DNA from: an uncultured Oscillospiraceae bacterium
Lineage (GTDB): Bacteria > Bacillota > Clostridia > Oscillospirales > Acutalibacteraceae
Reading direction: 5' to 3'
DNA: 6,943 nucleotides
NCBI GenBank assembly: GCA_900555545.1
Contig: USLQ01000052.1
Location: 1 to 6,943 of the forward strand
The translations under genes and the position numbers were made by a program. The notes under the pieces are model-generated. The model made no database searches. It was given only the letters and a program-made list of their open reading frames with translations, and was not told the DNA's origin. This document shows positions 1 through 6,637 of the stretch, in pieces; position 1 is the stretch's first letter; each line of letters starts with the position of its first letter.

Positions 1-519
1 GAGCGTGTAGGCCGGGCGGACGATGACGGGATAGCCGATCTTGTCCGCAAAGTCAAGTGCGGACTGGACGTCGTGCACCACAAGGGAGTCCACGCACGGC
101 TCGCCGATGCGCTCCATGGTGTCCTTGAACTCCTGACGGTCCTCCGCCATGCGGATGGCGCGGGCGGAAATACCGATCAGGCGGACATTATACTGCTCCA
201 GGATGCCCTTTTCCTCCAGCTCCATGGCCAAGTTCAGACCGGTCTGGCCGCCCAGCGTGGGGAGGATGGAGTCGGGGCGCTCCTTTTCAATCACTTTTGT
301 CAGGGTGGGGACATTCAGCGGCTCAATGTAGACCTTGTCTGCGATGTCCTTATCCGTCATGATGGTGGCGGGGTTGGAGTTGACGAGGACAACCTCGCAG
401 CCCTCCTCGTGCAGGGAGCGGCAGGCCTGTGTGCCGGCGTAGTCAACCTCCGCGGCCTGGCCGATGATAATCGGGCCGGACCCGATGACGAGTACTTTCT
501 TGATAGACTTATCAATCAT
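1..519 (-). CDS. carB: Carbamoyl-phosphate synthase large subunit, N-terminal 173 residues (runs off left edge)
   Basis: Translating the minus strand from ATG at 519 gives an uninterrupted 173 codons to base 1; the full protein in this family is about 1,060-1,080 residues, so this is only the first sixth. The large subunit makes carbamoyl phosphate from bicarbonate, two ATP and ammonia tunnelled from CarA, in the cytoplasm. Visible family signatures are GSGPIIIGQ (residues 13-21, pre-ATP-grasp nucleotide fold), [11 protein letters not shown] (46-56), [10 protein letters not shown] (87-96), AEDR (125-128, containing an ATP-site arginine) and IVRPAYTL (166-173), leading into the first ATP-grasp domain. 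The start overlaps the carA stop by 8 bases (ATGATTGA) and has a strong AAGGAGGG site 8 nt upstream, inside carA, so translation is probably coupled and the subunits made in balance. The call is very secure; the rest of the gene is outside the window. Confidence 0.97.
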   Translation of the reverse strand, partial: MIDKSIKKVLVIGSGPIIIGQAAEVDYAGTQACRSLHEEGCEVVLVNSNPATIMTDKDIADKVYIEPLNVPTLTKVIEKERPDSILPTLGGQTGLNLAMELEEKGILEQYNVRLIGISARAIRMAEDRQEFKDTMERIGEPCVDSLVVHDVQSALDFADKIGYPVIVRPAYTL

Positions 520-1600
520 CGAGCTTGCCCTCCTTAATCATTTTAATAAATTTGTCGAACAGGAACGCCGTATCGTGCGGGCCGGGGGATGCCTCCGGGT
601 GGAACTGCACGGTAAAGATCGGCTTGCCGTGGTAGATCACGCCCTCGACTGTCCTGTCGTTGACGTTGATGCAGTTGACCTCCGCGTTGGCGGGCAGGCT
701 GTCCGCCTTGACCATATATCCGTGGTTCTGGGAGGAGATATAGGTCTTATCCTCATGCAGGAACTTGACCGGGTGGTTGGCGCCGCGGTGGCCGTACTTC
801 ATCTTTTCCGTATCGCCGCCTGTGGCGAGCGCCATGAGTTGGTGGCCCAGGCAGATCGCAAAGGTCGGGATGGCATAGTCATATATTTTTTTCACTTCCG
901 CAATGATGGAACGACAATCCTGCGGATCGCCGGGGCCGTTGGAGAGCATAATGCCGTCCGGCTTAAAATCGATAATCTCCTGTGCGGTCGTGCCGCAGGG
1001 GAACACTGTAACTTCACAGCCGCGGTTTGCGAGGGAGCGGGCGATGTTCGTCTTAACACCGTAGTCGAGCAGCGCGATCTTTGCGCCCGTATTGCCCGCG
1101 CCGAAGATCTCCTTCTCCTTTCGGCTGACGGACTCCACCAGCTTTTCCTGCTTGAAGTCCTTGATCATCTTCATGAGCGCGTCTTTGTCGGAGATATCGT
1201 CCGTCAGGACCCCACGCATCGCGCCCTCCTCGCGCAGGCGTTTGACGATAGAGCGCGTATCCACCCCGGTCAGGCAGGGGATGTGGAACTCCTTGAGCAC
1301 TTCCTCGAGCGTAGCCTCACAGCGGAAGTTGGACGGCTTATCACACAGCTCGTGCATGATAAAGGCACACGGTTGAAAGCGGATGGATTCGTAGTCCTCG
1401 CGCTCGACCCCGTAATTGCCGATCATCGGGTACGTCATTACGACGCCCTGCCCCGCATAGGAGGGGTCGGTGAGAATCTCCAGATATCCGGTCATCGAGG
1501 TGTTAAACACGATCTCACACACCATCTGCCGGAAGTCCCCGCGGGCTTCGCCCTCGTAGACAGAGCCGTCCTCAAGATAGAGGTAGGAAGTTTTGCTCAT
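512..1600 (-). CDS. carA: Carbamoyl-phosphate synthase small (glutaminase) subunit
   Basis: The 362-residue product matches the usual CarA length of about 360-380. It hydrolyses glutamine and passes ammonia to CarB, in the cytoplasm, for pyrimidine and arginine synthesis. The N-terminal CPSase small-chain domain covers about residues 1-150 ([11 protein letters not shown] near the start, [20 protein letters not shown] at 32-51). The class I glutamine amidotransferase domain covers about 172-355, with SNGPGDP (220-226), nucleophile Cys250 in CLGHQ, and the partner His334 and Glu336 in HPEAS. The frame stays open upstream to a GTG at 1741, but I chose ATG 1600: [12 protein letters not shown] is the expected CarA N terminus, it has an AGG site 7 nt upstream, and the extra 47 codons would run through the hairpin leader. 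It is first in a carA-carB unit behind its own promoter and a probable attenuator. Confidence 0.97.
   Translation of the reverse strand: MSKTSYLYLEDGSVYEGEARGDFRQMVCEIVFNTSMTGYLEILTDPSYAGQGVVMTYPMIGNYGVEREDYESIRFQPCAFIMHELCDKPSNFRCEATLEEVLKEFHIPCLTGVDTRSIVKRLREEGAMRGVLTDDISDKDALMKMIKDFKQEKLVESVSRKEKEIFGAGNTGAKIALLDYGVKTNIARSLANRGCEVTVFPCGTTAQEIIDFKPDGIMLSNGPGDPQDCRSIIAEVKKIYDYAIPTFAICLGHQLMALATGGDTEKMKYGHRGANHPVKFLHEDKTYISSQNHGYMVKADSLPANAEVNCINVNDRTVEGVIYHGKPIFTVQFHPEASPGPHDTAFLFDKFIKMIKEGKLDD
528..535 (-). promoter_or_regulatory. carB ribosome binding site inside carA
   Basis: AAGGAGGG on the minus strand lies 8 nt before the carB ATG at 519 and within the last codons of carA. It is a near-perfect Shine-Dalgarno sequence, clearly stronger than the carA site, and fixes the carB start despite the 8-base overlap. 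It fits translational coupling of the two subunits. Confidence 0.85.
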
Positions 1601-1692
1601 CTCTTTACCTGCCTTTCCGTAATGCTTGTCCGGGGATCGGGCGGCGGTGTTCAGTACGTGCTGCCCCCGGATGTCAACCGCCTGTAAAGCGT

Positions 1693-1743
1693 AAAAAAGG
1701 GTAAAATTTTTTTGCGCTTTCGCGCAGCCGGAGCGATTCACCC
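1693..1743 (-). terminator. Candidate attenuator terminator in the carA leader
   Basis: On the minus-strand transcript, GGGTGAA (1743-1737) can pair with TTTACCC (1705-1699): seven pairs including one G-U. The second arm is followed directly by six T (1698-1693). Between the arms sits a TGCGC-GAAA-GCGCA hairpin (1726-1713) with a stable tetraloop type. Together they look like an intrinsic terminator about 95 nt before the carA start codon. The weak points are the unpaired bases on both sides of the inner hairpin and the fairly short outer stem. Its first arm is also part of the alternative hairpin at 1737-1762, so the two cannot form together. Confidence 0.5.
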
Positions 1744-1762
1744 TCTTGCCGTAGGGGGTGAA
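1737..1762 (-). promoter_or_regulatory. Candidate antiterminator hairpin in the carA leader
   Basis: On the minus strand, TTCACCC (1762-1756) and GGGTGAA (1743-1737) are perfect 7-bp complements around a 12-nt loop containing ACGGCA. GGGTGAA is the same segment that builds the downstream terminator, so this hairpin would act as an antiterminator. Upstream, GGGT (1780-1777) could in turn pair with ACCC (1759-1756) and act as an anti-antiterminator, though only 4 bp. The layout resembles the three-state attenuators of Firmicute pyrimidine genes (PyrR type), but I do not find a good match to the PyrR RNA consensus, so the effector is unassigned. Confidence 0.45.
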
Positions 1763-1806
1763 CTTGGTACCGGTAAACCCTGTTATTCAGCCTTTCCTAA
1801 CTTAAA

Positions 1807-1835
1807 ATGATACCATAACCGACCCTTTATTTCAA
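1807..1835 (-). promoter_or_regulatory. Promoter for carAB
   Basis: On the minus strand TTGAAA (1835-1830) and TATCAT (1812-1807) are separated by exactly 17 bp, and TGG directly before the -10 forms an extended -10. Each hexamer matches the sigma-A consensus at five of six positions. Transcription would start near 1800, giving a leader of about 200 nt before the carA ATG. The promoter sits between the terminator of the upstream gene and carA, as expected. Confidence 0.8.
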
Positions 1836-1854
1836 TAAAAATCTGAGGATTTAC

Positions 1855-1881
1855 AAAAAGCCCCGCCAATTTTGGCGGGGC
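1855..1881 (-). terminator. Intrinsic terminator of the GH13 gene
   Basis: Downstream of the glycosidase stop codon (1889-1891), the minus strand carries arms GCCCCGCCAA and its perfect complement (1860-1869 and 1872-1881), effectively a 9-bp GC-rich stem with a 4-nt loop, followed by five T (1859-1855). It has no T run on the plus side, so it acts in one direction. It insulates carAB from readthrough of the glycosidase gene. Confidence 0.92.
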
Positions 1882-1888
1882 CTACAGA

Positions 1889-3478
1889 TTATTCGGTAAA
1901 AATCGCGAAGCTTTCGGGCGTTACGCTTATCGTGTTGGTATTACCGTCGCGTGTGACCGTCATGGTATCGCCGATCTCATAGATGGGCTCCTTCAGCGCA
2001 TAACACGTATCAAAGGAGACGGTGCATGGATTGGCTCCCGGATTGACAACAATGTAGTAGCGGGAATTCTCTTTGTACCGCTTGTAGACAAGCGGATATT
2101 CGCAGAATTCCGCATACACAATCTCAAACTTGCCGTCGTTCCCGAGGGCCGGCGTATTTTTACGCAGCTGGATCAGGCGGCGCATATTGCTGAGGATGGA
2201 TTCGGGATCCCCATCCTCCCGCTCCACCGTGGGGCGGTTCTCGTCCGGATCGATGGGCAAATACAGCGCAGCGGGATCGTCCGCCGTGGAAAAACCGGCG
2301 TTTTTGGTGGAGTCCCACTGCATCGGCGTGCGGGAACCGGTCCGGTACAGGCCGCCCTCCTTACTCTCAAGCTCCAGATACTTCATGCCGATTTCATCGC
2401 CGTAGTAGATCACCGGCAGGCCGGGCAGCGTCATGTCGAAGGCGTGCAGCAGCTTGATCTGCCGTTCGCTGCGGCCATAGGACATCCGCAGGACGTCGTG
2501 GTTGCCGGTCGGGGTGCTCACGTAGCTGCCAGGGAAACGGGATGCCGTATCCAGGTACTCCGTGTACTCCTCGGCAAATCCGGCGCAGTTGCCATCCCCT
2601 GCCGGGTTGAAGAAAGCGTCCTCCCCCGTCATGACCAGGGCCATATAGCTCAGGTTTGCCTGGAGGTAAAAATCCGCGTGAAAGCCGCACGCGAGGGACT
2701 GGGAGGGATTGAACCACTCGGAGACGATCGCAGCATTGGGATACTCCGCATCCAGCATTGCGCGCACATCGCGCCAGAGCTTTTGCGTCTCCTCATGGCC
2801 GGCGCCATCGTTTTTCACCAGGGAATACGCCATATCCACACGGAAGCCGTCCGCCCCCATATCCAGCCAGAAGCGCATGATGTTTTTCAGTTCCTCGCGC
2901 GTCGCGAGCGCCTCCGGGGAGTCCGTCGCGCTCTGCCAGGACTTTATCGGATGGGCAAAGCCGTAGTTGAGCGCGGGCTGGATGTCATAGTAATTAAAAT
3001 AGTATTTGCCGCCGCGCCCGGCGCCGGGGTAGTCGGCCAATTTTTCGCGGTTCTCCGCCGTCAGGTCGGGGTCATCTGCCTCCTCCTTGGTATTGGTCCA
3101 GATATACCGGCCCGCGAGCGGCCCCTTGTCGCTCTGGGCGGAGGCCTTGAACCACGGATGCTCAATAGAAGTATGGCCCGGCACCAGATCGAGCAGAATG
3201 TGCATCCCCCGCGCGTGTACATCGTCGATCAGGGCTTTCATATCGCCATTGGTGCCATAGCGAGGGGCGATCTTGCGGTAGTCGCTCACGTCGTACCCCG
3301 CATCCTGGAACGGGGACTCGAAGCATGGGTTGAGCCATAGCGCATTGCAGCCCAGGGACTGGATATAGTCAAGCTTTTTCCGGATCCCGTTCAGATCGCC
3401 GATCCCATCCCCGTTGGAATCGTAAAAGCTCTGCGGATAAATCTCATAAAAAAGCGCATTGCTGAGCCATTTTGGCAT
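1889..3478 (-). CDS. GH13 alpha-amylase family glycosidase, intracellular, oligo-1,6-glucosidase-like
   Basis: This 529-residue protein is a retaining glycoside hydrolase of family 13, acting on alpha-glucosidic bonds. A (beta/alpha)8 barrel spans roughly residues 1-440 and a small beta domain follows. Signatures are the N-terminal calcium-type loop DSNGDGIGDLNG (20-31), region I DLVPGH (97-102), region II GFRVD with nucleophile Asp215, region III with acid/base Glu254 (SEWFN), region IV GNHD with Asp328, and TPMQWDSTKNAGF (384-396), typical of alpha-glucosidases and oligo-1,6-glucosidases. Region I has Gly where Asn is usual, and the QPDLN-type region V reads QPALN (167-171). There is no signal peptide, so it probably degrades imported malto- or isomalto-oligosaccharides in the cytoplasm. 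Exact linkage and substrate cannot be told. ATG 3478 follows a GAAGGGAAGG site at 6 nt spacing. It is monocistronic, with its own promoter and terminator and no sugar transporter next to it in the window. Confidence 0.9.
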   Translation of the reverse strand: MPKWLSNALFYEIYPQSFYDSNGDGIGDLNGIRKKLDYIQSLGCNALWLNPCFESPFQDAGYDVSDYRKIAPRYGTNGDMKALIDDVHARGMHILLDLVPGHTSIEHPWFKASAQSDKGPLAGRYIWTNTKEEADDPDLTAENREKLADYPGAGRGGKYYFNYYDIQPALNYGFAHPIKSWQSATDSPEALATREELKNIMRFWLDMGADGFRVDMAYSLVKNDGAGHEETQKLWRDVRAMLDAEYPNAAIVSEWFNPSQSLACGFHADFYLQANLSYMALVMTGEDAFFNPAGDGNCAGFAEEYTEYLDTASRFPGSYVSTPTGNHDVLRMSYGRSERQIKLLHAFDMTLPGLPVIYYGDEIGMKYLELESKEGGLYRTGSRTPMQWDSTKNAGFSTADDPAALYLPIDPDENRPTVEREDGDPESILSNMRRLIQLRKNTPALGNDGKFEIVYAEFCEYPLVYKRYKENSRYYIVVNPGANPCTVSFDTCYALKEPIYEIGDTMTVTRDGNTNTISVTPESFAIFTE

Positions 3479-3523
3479 AAAAAACCTTCCCTTCTATTCA
3501 AGAATCAAAACCTAACCATCGCT

Positions 3524-3552
3524 ATTTTACCTCAAAACCGCAGCTTGGTCAA
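3524..3552 (-). promoter_or_regulatory. Promoter for the GH13 glycosidase gene
   Basis: On the minus strand TTGACC (3552-3547) and TAAAAT (3529-3524) are 17 bp apart, each matching the sigma-A consensus at five of six positions. Transcription would begin near 3517, about 40 nt before the ATG at 3478. I see no clear operator, such as a catabolite-response palindrome, around it. Confidence 0.75.
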
Positions 3553-3670
3553 CGTGTATTTGTGGAGTTTATATAGAAAGATCTTATTTTTCTCATTTCG
3601 CCCCTACGCGCACAGGCGTGTTGTACAATTTTGACCGCCGCACTGGGCGCAGCGCGCATGGATTTTCCTA

Positions 3671-3699
3671 TTGATTTATCCCCTATGCGGTTTTATAAT
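3671..3699 (+). promoter_or_regulatory. Promoter for dapF-dapL
   Basis: TTGATT (3671-3676) and a perfect TATAAT (3694-3699) are 17 bp apart. Transcription would start near 3706, leaving a leader of only about 43 nt, too short for a lysine riboswitch. Any lysine control must therefore act elsewhere, or be absent for these late-pathway genes. The bases between this promoter and the divergent one (about 3553-3670) hold only a short TTGTACAA palindrome (3621-3628) and nothing else I can assign. Confidence 0.75.
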
Positions 3700-3748
3700 A
3701 ATATCATATTTATTGTTTTAACAGCGTGTTTTTGGGGGTGCCGTCCAA

Positions 3749-4603
3749 ATGAAGTTTACCAAAATGCAGGGTGCGGGCAATGATTATATCTATGTCAACT
3801 GCTTTCAGGAACAGATCCACAACCGCAGTGTGGTGGCCAAATTTGTCAGCGACAGGCACTTTGGCATCGGGGCGGACGGCCTGATCTGCATCGATCCCTC
3901 CGACATAGCCGATTTTAAAATGGATATGTACAATGCCGATGGTTCTCAGGGTAAAATGTGCGGCAACGCGTCGCGTTGCGTGGCCAAGTATGTGTGCGAT
4001 AATGGAATGACTGACCAGGATGAAATCACCCTTGAGACGCTCAGCGGTATCAAACAGATCCGGGTGACAAAGGAGAACGGCAAGGTAAAGGCGGCCCGCG
4101 TCAACATGGGCGCACCGATCCTTCGGCCGGCGGAAATCCCGGTAAACTTCGACGGTGAAGCCGCCATCGGGCGCAAAATGGTCGTCGGCGGCCGGGAATA
4201 CACCGTCACCTGTGTCTCCATGGGCAATCCCCACTGTGTGACTGTGATCGACAGCGTGGACAAGCTGGAGATTGAGAAGATCGGTCCGCTCTTTGAAAAT
4301 AACCCGCTCTTCCCGGACCGGGTAAACGCGGAGTTCATCGAGTGTGTGGGCCCAGCCGCATTTAAAATGCGCGTGTGGGAGCGCGGATCCGGCGAGACGC
4401 TCGCCTGTGGCACCGGCTCCTGTGCCGCGGCCGTGGCAATGGTCCTAAACGGAATATGCTGCAAAGACGAGGACATCCGCGTGATCCTGCGCGGCGGTGA
4501 GCTCACCATCCGCTGGGATTGTGCAACAGATGATGTGTACATGACCGGCCCGGCGGAAACGGTCTTCACCGGGGAAATTGATCTCACCGGTATTGACCGG
4601 TGA
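3749..4603 (+). CDS. dapF: Diaminopimelate epimerase
   Basis: The 284-residue protein has the usual DapF length. This cofactor-free cytoplasmic enzyme interconverts LL- and meso-diaminopimelate for lysine and peptidoglycan, using two cysteines as acid and base. Visible motifs are the substrate loop GAGNDY (8-13), FGIGADGL (38-45), YNADGS (61-66), the first catalytic Cys71 in MCGNASRC (70-77), MGNPH (158-162), VNAEF (192-196), and [16 protein letters not shown] (210-225), holding the second catalytic Cys220. The MCGNASR form replaces the common CGNGAR; the cysteine is intact, so activity is expected. ATG 3749 begins the conserved [12 protein letters not shown] and is preceded by a modest GGGGGTG site 8 nt upstream. 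Two-domain symmetry is apparent, with one cysteine in each half. The gene leads an operon with dapL, whose product makes its substrate. Confidence 0.97.
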   Translation: MKFTKMQGAGNDYIYVNCFQEQIHNRSVVAKFVSDRHFGIGADGLICIDPSDIADFKMDMYNADGSQGKMCGNASRCVAKYVCDNGMTDQDEITLETLSGIKQIRVTKENGKVKAARVNMGAPILRPAEIPVNFDGEAAIGRKMVVGGREYTVTCVSMGNPHCVTVIDSVDKLEIEKIGPLFENNPLFPDRVNAEFIECVGPAAFKMRVWERGSGETLACGTGSCAAAVAMVLNGICCKDEDIRVILRGGELTIRWDCATDDVYMTGPAETVFTGEIDLTGIDR

Positions 4604-4604
4604 C

Positions 4605-4610
4605 AGGAGG
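4605..4610 (+). promoter_or_regulatory. dapL ribosome binding site
   Basis: AGGAGG lies directly after the dapF stop codon and 7 nt before ATG 4618. It decides the dapL start in favour of ATG 4618 over an in-frame GTG at 4600 that overlaps the dapF stop and would place this site inside the coding region. Confidence 0.9.
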
Positions 4611-4617
4611 GATTGCT

Positions 4618-5838
4618 ATGCAGATCAACGAAAACTACCTGAAATTAAAATCCAGCTACCTTTTTGCCAATATCACCAAAAAGGTAGCCGCCTACGGCGC
4701 GGCCCATCCGAATGCGGACATTATCCGGCTGGGGATCGGCGATGTGACGCGTCCGCTTGTACCGGCCGTGATTGATGCGTTGCACCGCGCGGTGGACGAC
4801 ATGGCGCGCGAGGAGACATTTCAGGGTTATCCGCCGGAGCTGGGGCAGAAATTCCTGCTGGAGGCGATCCAGCAGCACGATTTTGCCAGCCGCGGCGTTC
4901 AGCTTGATCTGGATGAGATCTTTGTCTCCGACGGCGCCAAGAGCGATACCGGCAACATCGGCGATATCTTTGGCATAGATAACAAGGTTGCCATCTGCGA
5001 TCCCGTCTATCCCGTATACGTGGACACCAACGTCATGGGCGGCCGCGCAGGTGAATACCAGCCCGACGGCCATTGGAGCAACATCATCTATCTGACCTGC
5101 ACGGCGGAGAACGACTTCCTTCCCGAGCTGCCGGATGAGCGGCCGGACATCATCTATCTCTGCTTCCCAAACAATCCCACCGGCATGGCCATCGACCAGG
5201 CCGGACTCAAAAAATGGGTGGACTACGCGCGCGCCAATGAGAGTGTAATCCTCTACGACGCGGCATACGAGGCCTTTATTCCGGCGGATAGCGGTCTCCC
5301 ACACTCCATCTATGAGATTGAGGGCGCCAAGGAGTGTGCGATCGAATTCCGCAGCTACTCCAAGACGGCCGGATTCACGGGGGTGCGCTGTGGATACACC
5401 GTGGTTCCCAAGGCGCTGAAGGTTCACGGCACCGCCCTCAATGCACTGTGGGCGCGCCGGCAGACTACCAAATTCAACGGCGTCTCCTATATCACACAGC
5501 GGGGTGCGGCGGCGATCTACACACCGGAGTGGCAACGGCAGATCATGGCGAATATTGAGTATTACCGCAATAACGCCCGTGTGATCGCGGGCGGATTGAA
5601 TGAGGTAGGCCTGCGCACCTGGGGGGCGGAATGTTCCCCATATGTATGGCTCCAGACTCCGGATCACATGAAGTCTTGGGATTTCTTTGATCTGCTGCTC
5701 AATGAGCTCCAGGTTGTCGGTACGCCGGGCGAGGGCTTTGGCCCCGCAGGAGAGGGCTACTTCCGCCTGACGGGCTTTGGCAATGCGGAGCGTACCAAAG
5801 AGGCTGTACAGCGCATTCAAAACTACTTTGGCAAATAG
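4618..5838 (+). CDS. dapL: LL-diaminopimelate aminotransferase
   Basis: The 406-residue product is a fold-type I, PLP-dependent aminotransferase of the DapL family (usual length about 390-415). It converts tetrahydrodipicolinate and glutamate straight to LL-diaminopimelate, bypassing the succinylase or acetylase steps, and DapF then epimerises the product. Seen in the sequence: an N-terminal arm ([16 protein letters not shown]), [10 protein letters not shown] (38-47), [11 protein letters not shown] (66-76), the cofactor-phosphate loop [11 protein letters not shown] (104-114), CFPNNPTG (182-189), YDAAYEAF (213-220), and [15 protein letters not shown] (246-260) with Schiff-base Lys249 and a phosphate-binding arginine. 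The C-terminal [18 protein letters not shown] (371-388) carries the substrate-carboxylate arginine. It begins 14 nt after the dapF stop and is surely co-transcribed with it. The DapL route is known from plants, chlamydiae and many Clostridia. Confidence 0.96.
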   Translation: MQINENYLKLKSSYLFANITKKVAAYGAAHPNADIIRLGIGDVTRPLVPAVIDALHRAVDDMAREETFQGYPPELGQKFLLEAIQQHDFASRGVQLDLDEIFVSDGAKSDTGNIGDIFGIDNKVAICDPVYPVYVDTNVMGGRAGEYQPDGHWSNIIYLTCTAENDFLPELPDERPDIIYLCFPNNPTGMAIDQAGLKKWVDYARANESVILYDAAYEAFIPADSGLPHSIYEIEGAKECAIEFRSYSKTAGFTGVRCGYTVVPKALKVHGTALNALWARRQTTKFNGVSYITQRGAAAIYTPEWQRQIMANIEYYRNNARVIAGGLNEVGLRTWGAECSPYVWLQTPDHMKSWDFFDLLLNELQVVGTPGEGFGPAGEGYFRLTGFGNAERTKEAVQRIQNYFGK

Positions 5839-5849
5839 CTATCCATAGC

Positions 5850-5873
5850 GGGTGCGGACTCTTCCGCCCCTTT
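5850..5873 (+). terminator. Weak hairpin terminator candidate after dapL
   Basis: Twelve bases after the dapL stop, GGG-T-GCGGA (5850-5858) can pair with TCCGC-CCC (5863-5870): eight pairs with one bulged T and a 4-nt loop. Only TTTA follows, so the U run is poor. It may terminate partly, or stabilise the dapL mRNA end, rather than stop all transcription into purC. Confidence 0.45.
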
Positions 5874-5910
5874 ACATTAAAAATCAATCATCATGTAAGG
5901 AGAATGGGTC

Positions 5911-6618
5911 ATGGAGAAAAAGGAACTGCTCTACGAGGGAAAAGCGAAAAAGGTCTACACCACGGAGGATCCCGATATCCTGATCGTGGACTACAAGGAT
6001 GACGCCACGGCGTTCAACGGCAAGAAAAAGGGCACCATCAACGGCAAGGGCGTTATCAACAACAAGATGTCCAACTTCATGTGCCGCCTGATCGAAAAGG
6101 AGGGCATCGAGACCCACTATATCGAAGAGCTCAGCGACCGCGAGACCGCCGTTAAGAAGGTGGAGATCGTCCCGCTGGAGGTCATCATCCGCAACAAGGC
6201 AGCCGGCAGCATGGCCAAACGCCTGGGCCTGGAGGAGGGTCGCGAGCTGCTCTGCCCCGTGTTCGAGCTCAGCTACAAGAATGACGATCTGGACGACCCG
6301 ATGATCAACGACTCCCACGCAATCGCCTGCGGCTTTGCCACCAAAGAGGAGATCGATGATATCCGCGCCAAGGCGCTCAAGATCAACGAGATCATGGTCG
6401 CCTACTTTAAGACAAAGAACGTGGACCTGATCGACTTTAAGCTGGAGTTCGGCCGCTACCACGGCAAGATCATTCTGGCGGACGAGATCTCCCCCGACAC
6501 CTGCCGTTTTTGGGACAGCACCACGCACGAGAAGCTGGACAAGGACCGCTTCCGCCGCGATATGGGCAGTGTCGAGGAGGCATATGAGGAAATGGCGAGG
6601 CGCCTTGGCCTCCAGTAA
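5911..6618 (+). CDS. purC: Phosphoribosylaminoimidazole-succinocarboxamide (SAICAR) synthase
   Basis: The 235-residue protein is the standard length for stand-alone bacterial PurC. It ligates aspartate to CAIR with ATP to give SAICAR in de novo purine synthesis, in the cytoplasm. Signatures are [11 protein letters not shown] (6-16, ATP-binding glycine-rich strand), [14 protein letters not shown] (34-47), [14 protein letters not shown] (87-100), [10 protein letters not shown] (128-137), [10 protein letters not shown] (173-182) and [14 protein letters not shown] (189-202), where acidic residues bind metal and ATP. ATG 5911 has an AAGGAG site 8 nt upstream; another ATG at 5904 is out of frame. 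purF follows after 19 nt, so the two form one transcription unit. No convincing promoter lies between dapL and purC. Confidence 0.97.
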   Translation: MEKKELLYEGKAKKVYTTEDPDILIVDYKDDATAFNGKKKGTINGKGVINNKMSNFMCRLIEKEGIETHYIEELSDRETAVKKVEIVPLEVIIRNKAAGSMAKRLGLEEGRELLCPVFELSYKNDDLDDPMINDSHAIACGFATKEEIDDIRAKALKINEIMVAYFKTKNVDLIDFKLEFGRYHGKIILADEISPDTCRFWDSTTHEKLDKDRFRRDMGSVEEAYEEMARRLGLQ

Positions 6619-6624
6619 TTAGAC

Positions 6625-6630
6625 GGAGTG
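6625..6630 (+). promoter_or_regulatory. purF ribosome binding site
   Basis: GGAGTG, with the GGAG core at 6625-6628, lies 9 nt before TTG 6638. It selects this start over TTG 6632, which is only 3 nt from the core. An AGGAG at 6648-6652 lies 15 nt before the in-frame TTG 6668, which is too far to be preferred. Confidence 0.65.
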
Positions 6631-6637
6631 ATTGTCT

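Noticed and set aside
1649..1677. Perfect TTGACA -35 hexamer on the minus strand at 1677-1672, close to carA.
   Set aside because: No acceptable -10 hexamer occurs 15-19 bp downstream, while the promoter at 1835-1807 is complete.
464..1687. Long open frame on the plus strand opposite carA, and similar ones opposite the GH13 gene and dapL.
   Set aside because: These are antisense shadows in GC-rich coding sequence; the minus-strand carA and GH13 products and the plus-strand DapL carry full sets of family motifs.
1601..1741. Open reading frame in the carA frame from GTG 1741, adding 47 residues to CarA.
   Set aside because: CarA proteins start at the [12 protein letters not shown] region, and the added stretch runs through the hairpins and T runs of the leader. 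It is better read as untranslated.
3658..3783. A 41-codon ORF on the plus strand with a hydrophobic core and cysteines, lipoprotein-like.
   Set aside because: It covers the dapF promoter hexamers and the first codons of dapF and has no ribosome binding site, so it is almost surely chance.
5871..5899. TTTACA and TGTAAG spaced 17 bp as a purC promoter.
   Set aside because: The -10 matches at only four of six positions, and the start would fall after the ribosome binding site, a few bases before the ATG.
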